A DNA stretch of 64,000 bases from Cycas panzhihuaensis (Eukaryota > Cycadophyta), in the NCBI GenBank assembly GCA_023213395.1, contig CM041465.1:176087741-176151740 (forward strand), given 5' to 3'. The notes beneath the pieces are model-generated. The model saw only the letters and a list, made by a program, of their open reading frames with translations, had not been told where the DNA came from and did no database searches. This document shows, in pieces, positions 57,761-64,000 of the stretch. The stretch's first letter is position 1. The number at the start of each line of letters is the position of its first letter. The translations under genes were made by a program, and so were the position numbers.

Positions 57761-58049
57761 CTTACTCACATCATCTGCACTAGTAACAAAAGCATAGGAC
57801 TTTTTTTGGAATTAAAAATTTTTAAACAACAAAAAATTATCTCTAAATTTCCTAGTAACAATGATAGAGAAATTTTATTTAGGATCCTTAATTAGACATC
57901 TATCTTTATAAAGCTCTACCTTCATTCCTTGTCTATAAATTTCTTAGGTTGAAAGTAAATTTAACTATATATTAGGTAAAAGTAGATCTCTTTAAACTTA
58001 TCACCTACCAAGGAAACATTGCCAATACCCTTAACTGATAACATGCAAG

Positions 58050-59016
58050 CATCTCTAAGGATAATCTTAGTACCACTATGATCTACACTCCATGCGTTAA
58101 AGTTTTACTTCTGAGAAGAGATGTGCTTCTACACTCTAGAGTCTAATATCTAATAGTCTCTCTAAATTGACTTAATTGACAAGGTTGACACTCTAACATA
58201 GTGTGTTATTACGCTCTTCCCTTTATCATCTTATCTAGCTTTATATTTATCTTGTCTCTTGAACTAATAATTCTTTTCTTTGTGGCCTTCCTTCTTGTAG
58301 TAGTTATATTTTCCTATGAATTTCTTCTTCTCTTGAGATTCTTACCTAGACTTTTGTATAAACTTCTCTTCTTGAAAGACCTCCCTCCTCAGCATCTTCA
58401 TGATTAAGGCCTCACTTGACTTGAAACCTCTAAGTATCCCATGATGTTTTAACTTGGCATCTTCTAATAGAATAAGATTTTTTATGCCATTAAATGTCTC
58501 TACCTCTATCACCTCATCTCTGCCATAGATGGTCTAGAAAGTGGAAAAAATAACTACTAATTTTAACATGATTATTACAAATAATAATGCATCATCAATA
58601 AAATTTGCCTTCAACTCTTCTAGCTTATTCTTTAAGTCAGTAACTTTATTCAAGTAGGTGTTTATATTAGTCTTATCTTCTACTATAGAATTGAAAAGCT
58701 CCAACATTAAAACCAAATATCTATTCATCATCATCTTCTTAAAGGTTTCACACAACTTTACCCAGATTTTATCTGATTGATCAAAGTTATGAATCAATGC
58801 CCTCTAGTCTAGCGCCAGTGATAGTTTCAATAATCTGATGGCCATAATCTACTTCTCTTAAAGTCATACACATTCTGTATAGTCAAAAGAGATTGCATTT
58901 ACTTTCACCTTAGTTATTGCCCAAAGTTGATTCACCATTAGTATTAACTCCATATTAACCTTCCACTCATCGAAGTTATTACCACCAAAGATAAATTTAG
59001 GCATTAGATAATCCAT
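58050..59016 (-). pseudogene. copia E gag, zinc knuckle and protease start
   Basis: From ATG at 59016: MDYLMPKFIFGGNNFDEWKV and NMELILMVNQLWAITK, a typical copia gag start. The frame 58797-58534 reads MIHNFDQSDKIWVKLCETFK, later YLNKVTDLKNKLEELKANFI. The zinc knuckle at about 58320-58280 reads YNYYKKEGHKEKNY, with three of the four Cys/His positions changed (Cys to Tyr). The protease start near 58150 reads ILDSRV, where D-S-G is usual. Stops are mostly at former Gln/Trp codons. Confidence 0.9.
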
Positions 59017-60345
59017 CTTAAGAAATAAACTTCAAAAAATAAGTTAATATAAGAAGACTACTAGGCTTATAGTCTTTTGGATACTACCCATGCTATTGTG
59101 TTTACCACCTCTTCAAAAACATCTAATAAGACAAACTAAACTATGGTTATGTAAGTTAAAATTGCCCACCAATAGTGAATCCCTTATCAAAGGGCTTTAA
59201 TATCATTCTTAAAATGCTCGAAAAAGGCTTAAAAAATGACTCAAAATGCCTTAGAATATGCTTCACTGAGAAGGAATTATCTCACAACAATGACTATATG
59301 GTTCTCCAAGTCATATTCAATTAATAAATGGCCCATAAATGATTAGAAAGGACTTCACAAGGTATCACATATCAATATTATGAATGATGAATCGTATACA
59401 CAACTTTTATAATATTTACTATAAGTGGAATATACCAAAAGGCATATTCTTAAAGGTTACGACTGTTTACAAAGGGCTGCACATGTTATAACTTATCGTA
59501 CATGCTTAAAAGTCAAATAGAACATGCTATTTTTATTGACTTAGGTTAATTAATGAAAAAATAATATCAAATAACTCTCATTTAATATCTCCTTATTTAA
59601 TGATCTTACTTATTAAGGTGTAATTGTCATATAACCTATGTAGGTCGATGAAGCATAAATAATTTTCAAAACACCATATGGCCAGTAAGATCAAACCAAA
59701 CATAGTTCAACTAACATACAATAGGCACCTAGTCCTATTCCAACAAATAATCACACTTATAAATAAAAAATAAAGGGGGCACATATTTACATAAAGTTGC
59801 CCACCTTTAACACTCATCCATACAAACCAACAAGCCTCGATACAACCATACATACTACGTAATAATTTTAATAAGGATAGAAAACCACCTTAATAGGATG
59901 TAATCTCACCCTTGAGTAATAAATTTAATTTTATTGATGTAAAATGGCAATTTATAATGTCAAAAAATAATGGTGCTTTGTTAAGAAAAGATCCACCTTA
60001 CATGTATAATAGATGGTTGTCCTTACCACTATTGAATCTTTGTCAAAACATGCTTTGCTAGTCTCAAATAGTACCAAAATTCATCAACCAGCTTCAAATG
60101 ACCCTTAGCGAGCCAACTCACTCTATGAAAATGGCTTATACATCTAAATTTTAACCCCAACAATGCCTTAACCTTATTATTGGGTGAGTTTCACATCCTT
60201 AACTACCATTATTTACTATGCCTAATCTTGTAAGTTATTGGACAAGATAAGTCCTCATCAAATTCTTAAATTTTGATAACATCACTCAACAACTAATGAT
60301 TTCATCACTCTGCCCAACTTTAGCCTCAACTATGTAGGACCTTAT
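59017..60345 (-). other. copia E leader
   Basis: About 1.3 kb between primer site and gag start. No coding frame is recognised on either strand, and no repeat or RNA gene is seen. Confidence 0.6.
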
Positions 60346-60358
60346 GACTCTGATACCA
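60346..60358 (-). other. Primer-binding site of copia E
   Basis: TGGTATCAGAGTC on minus, abutting the 5' LTR. One C-to-T change from TGGTATCAGAGCC. Confidence 0.93.
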
Positions 60359-60703
60359 TGTTAAGAAATATGAATGAATGCATACATGTTTACATCTGTA
60401 GAATCTTTTATCATACACAATAAGTAAATAAGATAAACACAAAAATGGTTGCACAATATATAAGATATATGTGGGAAATCCTTTTTAGAAAAAAACCCAC
60501 CATAAAGATCTATTGATTATATTGCTTACCACTTGATTGATTTGACTATACAAGGACTCTAGGATATTTATAATTCTTCCAAGAGGTGTCAACTAACAAG
60601 AGTTTTAACTCTTTGCATAACTCATACTATTTTATTAATCACATTAGTTAAATCACCACATTAATATTAATAAGTAGCTTAACAAACAACTTCCGCACTA
60701 ATA
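60359..60703 (-). repeat. 5' LTR of copia E
   Basis: It ends at the primer site with TTCTTAACA on minus. The other end, TATTAGTGCGGAAG, corresponds to TGTTAGTATGGAAA of the 3' LTR. Confidence 0.93.
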
Positions 60704-60890
60704 GCCAAGTTATTTTATGTTAGTTTCCTTTGAGAGGATCTTTCCTCTTGTTGAAGGTTTGAAAGGAGGATGTATCCTAATTAAACCATTCTAGTGACCA
60801 CATTGGGAATTTGCCAAAATGTCTTAATTGTATAGTCTTCCATTCATACAGCTTTAAGTTTTATATTGATAGATATTCATTTATGTTAAG

Positions 60891-60901
60891 TGTAATACCC
60901 A

Positions 60902-60974
<73 letters not shown>

Positions 60975-61299
60975 CCCTATTCATACTCTTTTAGTTTATT
61001 TGTATTTTATATTATAAGTCTCTTTGAATTATATGCCATATAAAATTATGTGCTAAAATATAACAACTTAACCATTAAGGGTTTTCATACATATGGTGAG
61101 TTATACGATAACTATATATATCATCTTCATTTTAATTTGAGGTCTGACAATTCTTTTATTTCATTGTATTAATATGTACATGCTTCCTTTTTATTGAGTT
61201 TCATTTCTTTATTCATTCACTCACCTATTTTATTCATATTATCATAGTTATGTTTCATATTTCTATCATGGTATTATACCTATGATTTATTTTCCAACA
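60891..61299 (+). repeat. 5' LTR of element F
   Basis: TGTAATACCCAG...TTCCAACA, 409 bp with TG/CA ends, followed by the primer site TGGTATCAGAGCC. It contains a TA microsatellite at 60906-60970. The partner LTR is not in the window. LTR borders are inferred from the primer site and the terminal dinucleotides only. Confidence 0.7.
60906..60970. repeat. (TA)n microsatellite
   Basis: About 65 bp of TA repeat inside the putative LTR of element F. Confidence 0.97.
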
Positions 61300-61301
61300 A
61301 G

Positions 61302-61314
61302 TGGTATCAGAGCC
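61302..61314 (+). other. Primer-binding site of element F
   Basis: TGGTATCAGAGCC, unmutated, two bases after ...CCAACA. This is the only clean primer site on plus, so element F faces right and continues past the window end. Confidence 0.92.
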
Positions 61315-64000
61315 TAAGGTTCAAATTCTTGACCGTAAAATTTTTAAGCTTGTTTTATTAATCTTTTAGAGCCTTTTCATAGTATTTAGGAACCTAATTT
61401 TGTGCTTGATTAGTGATCTAGTTTTAGTCCATTGGAAGATATTTTTTTCAAAGATATTTAAGGGCTATTTTTTTCAAGTATTTAGGGGCTATTATTATTA
61501 TTGTTATTTCATAATATTTCTAAATTTTAAGGTGTTGTTATATTACTATTTTGAAGTTGTTTTGAAACATGTTTAGAGTTACTGAAAAGGATGCTTGAAG
61601 CATGTCTTGATATAGTTTGAATTTATAAAAAGGAGATATTTTAAGGTTGTGAAAAATAAGAAAATGTATGGAAAAAATGATAGATCTTTTCTCTACTGTA
61701 AGGTATTTTCTATGACCATTCTTTTTTTAGCATGTGGTGCTAACATTATAATACATGTAGGCTTTGATTTTAAGGTCATAGAAACATGTATTTGAGAAGT
61801 TATTTGAATCCACAAAAAGAAAAATAACTATAATTATAAGTTTGGTCACCTTACAAATATAATAATCTACTACCCAAAAAGGAGTGAAAGAATATTGAAG
61901 AACTATGTTTTGTAACGGCTGTTTAAAGCTATACGTTTCTTGCTAATATATGCTTTATTACAACTACTTTAGAAACCTTGAAGGGTTCAAGTCAAAATTT
62001 TTCTTTATACTATTAGAAGTCTTCCATGTATATGAAAAGGTAAAAATTTGTGATGGTTAATACCCAAATTAATTTATATATGTATGTGTGTGTGTGTGTG
62101 TACGTGTGTTCTTTGTCTAAAGGAAATGATTAGGAACTAGTCTATTAGGGAGTTCAAAATGTTATTGGTATGCCAAACTTGGCAATAAATGTAATGATCT
62201 AGTTATGAATGATGGAAAGCATAAATGGTACTATAATAATAACATTATTACATGTTGTGTATTCCTCTAATTATATAAATAAATTAAAAAAAAGTTTATG
62301 AGCCATTATTATTGAAAGATAATAGTGATATACCTACCAGAAGAACAAAATAAAGGAAAAATAGAGAAGAATAAAAATTATTTTCCTATAATCATATATA
62401 GATAGATACATATATGTATAGATAATAATTAAAAAAAGGGGAAAATATATGGCTATAAAATCGCTACAAATGGTCATGAAGCAAATGTTGGAGATGAACT
62501 CACAAAAAGAGTAAAGGGCAAAAAATGAGCCATTAGAAGAGGGAACACACACATAAAAACTATGGTTGTAGCATGTATTCATAAACAAAGATAAAGATCA
62601 CAGAGTGAGATCTAATAAACAATGATGGTGAGTAGTTGAATATAACCCTAACTACACTAAAAACATCACAACCTAATGAATATATAAGGGCAACAAGATG
62701 AAATATTAAGGACCACAAATAATAATGGAGTAAATTGTAAAAATAAATCACTCTCTTCTAGATGGAGTCATCACTTAACCTTGATCAAAGAATCAACAAA
62801 TATAGAAGCATTTAAGGTTGGAATTATCACATTTCATAGATCTATGATCGGAGCACACATATAAGAGTAGTAATAGAGGAGGTAAAGAAGCCCAAATAAT
62901 TGAGTCTTGTGTGTCATAAAAATGTAAATAAACATAACTCAAGCCATCATCATTGCCACATAGCCACTTCTTAGCCTCTGCACAAATAAAAACAAGGTGG
63001 ATTACATAAAAAATTCATTAAAATTTAGGGTTATACAATGTGAAAATGATTTGTATAATATTTTTTTTGGTTAGCAAATGAATTTTTAAACATGTCTAGA
63101 TGCCAAATTTATTAAATTTGGTTAACCCCTTTTGTAAATATAAAACTAGATTAAGGTATATTAAAATTTATTTGAAGTTTACCCAACCCCCCAGATATTC
63201 AACCCCTAGTCATATGGAGTGCCCACAAGACCACCCATTTGCCAACGAAAGGGGCTAAGCCCCTATTTTTTAGCTCATAAAGAGTCCTCATCACTATTTT
63301 ATTCATAACTTAAACTAAGAGACTTTACTTTTAGTTTTGTTAGTTACATTGGATTTATAACCAAGAGAACTTCATTTTGCTAAGTCACTTGATATCATTT
63401 GGAGATGATATGATGTAGATATTTTAGCCCAAAATCAAAAGGTTTTTTCCAAACTTCAATTTTCATCACTATTTTAGCATTTTCAAGCATATACATATAT
63501 TTATTAAGGTTCCATATTATTTATTACATATTTTATTGACATAATATATTCCACATGGTGGGGTAACATGTAAAATTGGTCACATAAGCTCATTTTAGAC
63601 TCTATACAACTAATATTTGTCAAAAATCATTAAAATTTGTCATTTAAGAGAGTCATTTATATTGTACTTGAGTCACATCTACTTTTCAGTCATGGTTAAG
63701 ATATTTATTATTAGATATTATAGCCTATTGAGGCCATTATAAGCCTATAATAGCATGTTTTTAGCTTATATAGATATGATTTGTAACCCATAGTAGCATT
63801 TGTAAGCCCATGGAGGAAATTTGAGGCCATACACTATTTGTTTTTGGCCATTGTATCTGAAGAGTTACTTACATTATCCCATATTAGTAAGGGGTGGCAT
63901 CTTTTTGTAACTCCTCTTATATGTTTCTTCACCATCTTATATGTTAGCCACATAGGATGATATGTTTCCTTGGTGAAGTTGACTTAGTTCTAATTATATT
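61315..64000 (+). other. Interior of element F, no coding seen
   Basis: About 2.7 kb of AT-rich sequence without a recognisable gag or other frame on either strand. A TG microsatellite (about 62081-62110) is present. A GC-richer patch at 63185-63265 (AACCCCCCAGATATTCAACC and AGGGGCTAAGCCCCTA) recalls the leader style of the gag-only elements. Open frames on minus at 62334-62751 look spurious. The long non-coding leader resembles that of gag-only copy 1, but family membership is unproven. Confidence 0.5.

Larger units (their letters stand above)
54616..60703 (-). mobile_element. Ty1/copia element E, both LTRs
   Basis: The LTRs are 54616-54960 and 60359-60703 (345 bp each) and align end to end, roughly 80-85% identical by eye. 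On minus: primer site TGGTATCAGAGTC (60358 to 60346), leader, gag, protease, integrase, reverse transcriptase, RNase H, polypurine tract AAGAGGGGA (54969 to 54961). The flanks ACTAA (54611-54615) and GCCAA (60704-60708) agree at only three of five bases, so the duplication is eroded or one border is slightly off. It is heavily damaged by stops at Gln, Arg and Trp positions. Confidence 0.95.

Noticed and set aside
54611-60708. Perfect target duplication for copia E
   Set aside because: The flanks read ACTAA and GCCAA, only three of five matching; reported as eroded, not as a duplication.

Overview
The window looks like an intergenic 'retrotransposon graveyard' from a large, repeat-rich plant nuclear genome. 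The evidence is many LTR retrotransposons with the plant primer-binding site TGGTATCAGAGC (initiator tRNA-Met), plant-type Ty1/copia and Ty3/gypsy chromovirus proteins, 5-bp target-site duplications and long TA microsatellites. I recognise no intact host gene. Most of the window is strongly AT-rich, poor in CG, and carries stop codons where the families have Gln, Trp or Arg codons. That pattern fits long-term methylation and deamination. A seed plant with an AT-rich, heavily methylated repeat fraction would fit (a low-GC gymnosperm is one possibility), but the species is inference only.

Layout. 1-4277: a GC-richer block that keeps CG dinucleotides, with a frameshifted RNase H relic (824-1242), a TA microsatellite, a 26-nt-arm hairpin and an exon/intron-like leader. 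4278-6794: truncated copia element A (minus). 6795-10637: gag-only LTR element, copy 1 (minus). 11377-17598: Ty3/gypsy element A (plus), with both LTRs and a candidate duplication, carrying a nested, internally deleted copia insertion (13698-14580, duplication TCGAC). 17697-about 26900: gag-only element, copy 2 (minus), split by chromovirus B (19348-25362, duplication TATAA). 27398-27754: a TRIM-like miniature LTR element. 27755-32479: copia B (minus). 32480-40948: AT-rich DNA with weak repeats and one LTR relic. 40949-about 42728: a short LTR element (plus) with an unassigned reading frame before its polypurine tract. 42924-44390: truncated copia C. 45557-53084: nearly complete copia D (minus, duplication GTTCC). 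Its leader holds a U2 snRNA fragment, a G-run tract and a CG-retaining, coding-like antisense segment. 54616-60703: copia E (minus). 60891-64000: the 5' LTR and leader of another element that runs off the window.

How the parts relate. Every recognised protein belongs to retrotransposon replication: gag particle protein, protease, integrase and reverse transcriptase/RNase H. All are broken by stops, frameshifts or catalytic substitutions, so none of the elements looks autonomous now. The gag-only elements and the TRIM could only have moved with proteins from relatives. Nesting gives a relative order: gag-only copy 2 is older than chromovirus B; gypsy A is older than its nested copia; copias D and E split one older segment (44391-45556 + 53090-54615 + 60704-60890).

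The items most worth a second look are the U2 snRNA fragment, the antisense coding-like insert in copia D, the gag-only family, the TRIM-like element, the leader shared by the two gypsy elements, the unassigned frame at 41827-42357, and the hairpin at 2221-2278. I do not claim a new molecular system; the best candidates for something undescribed are the gag-only family and the chimeric copia D leader.
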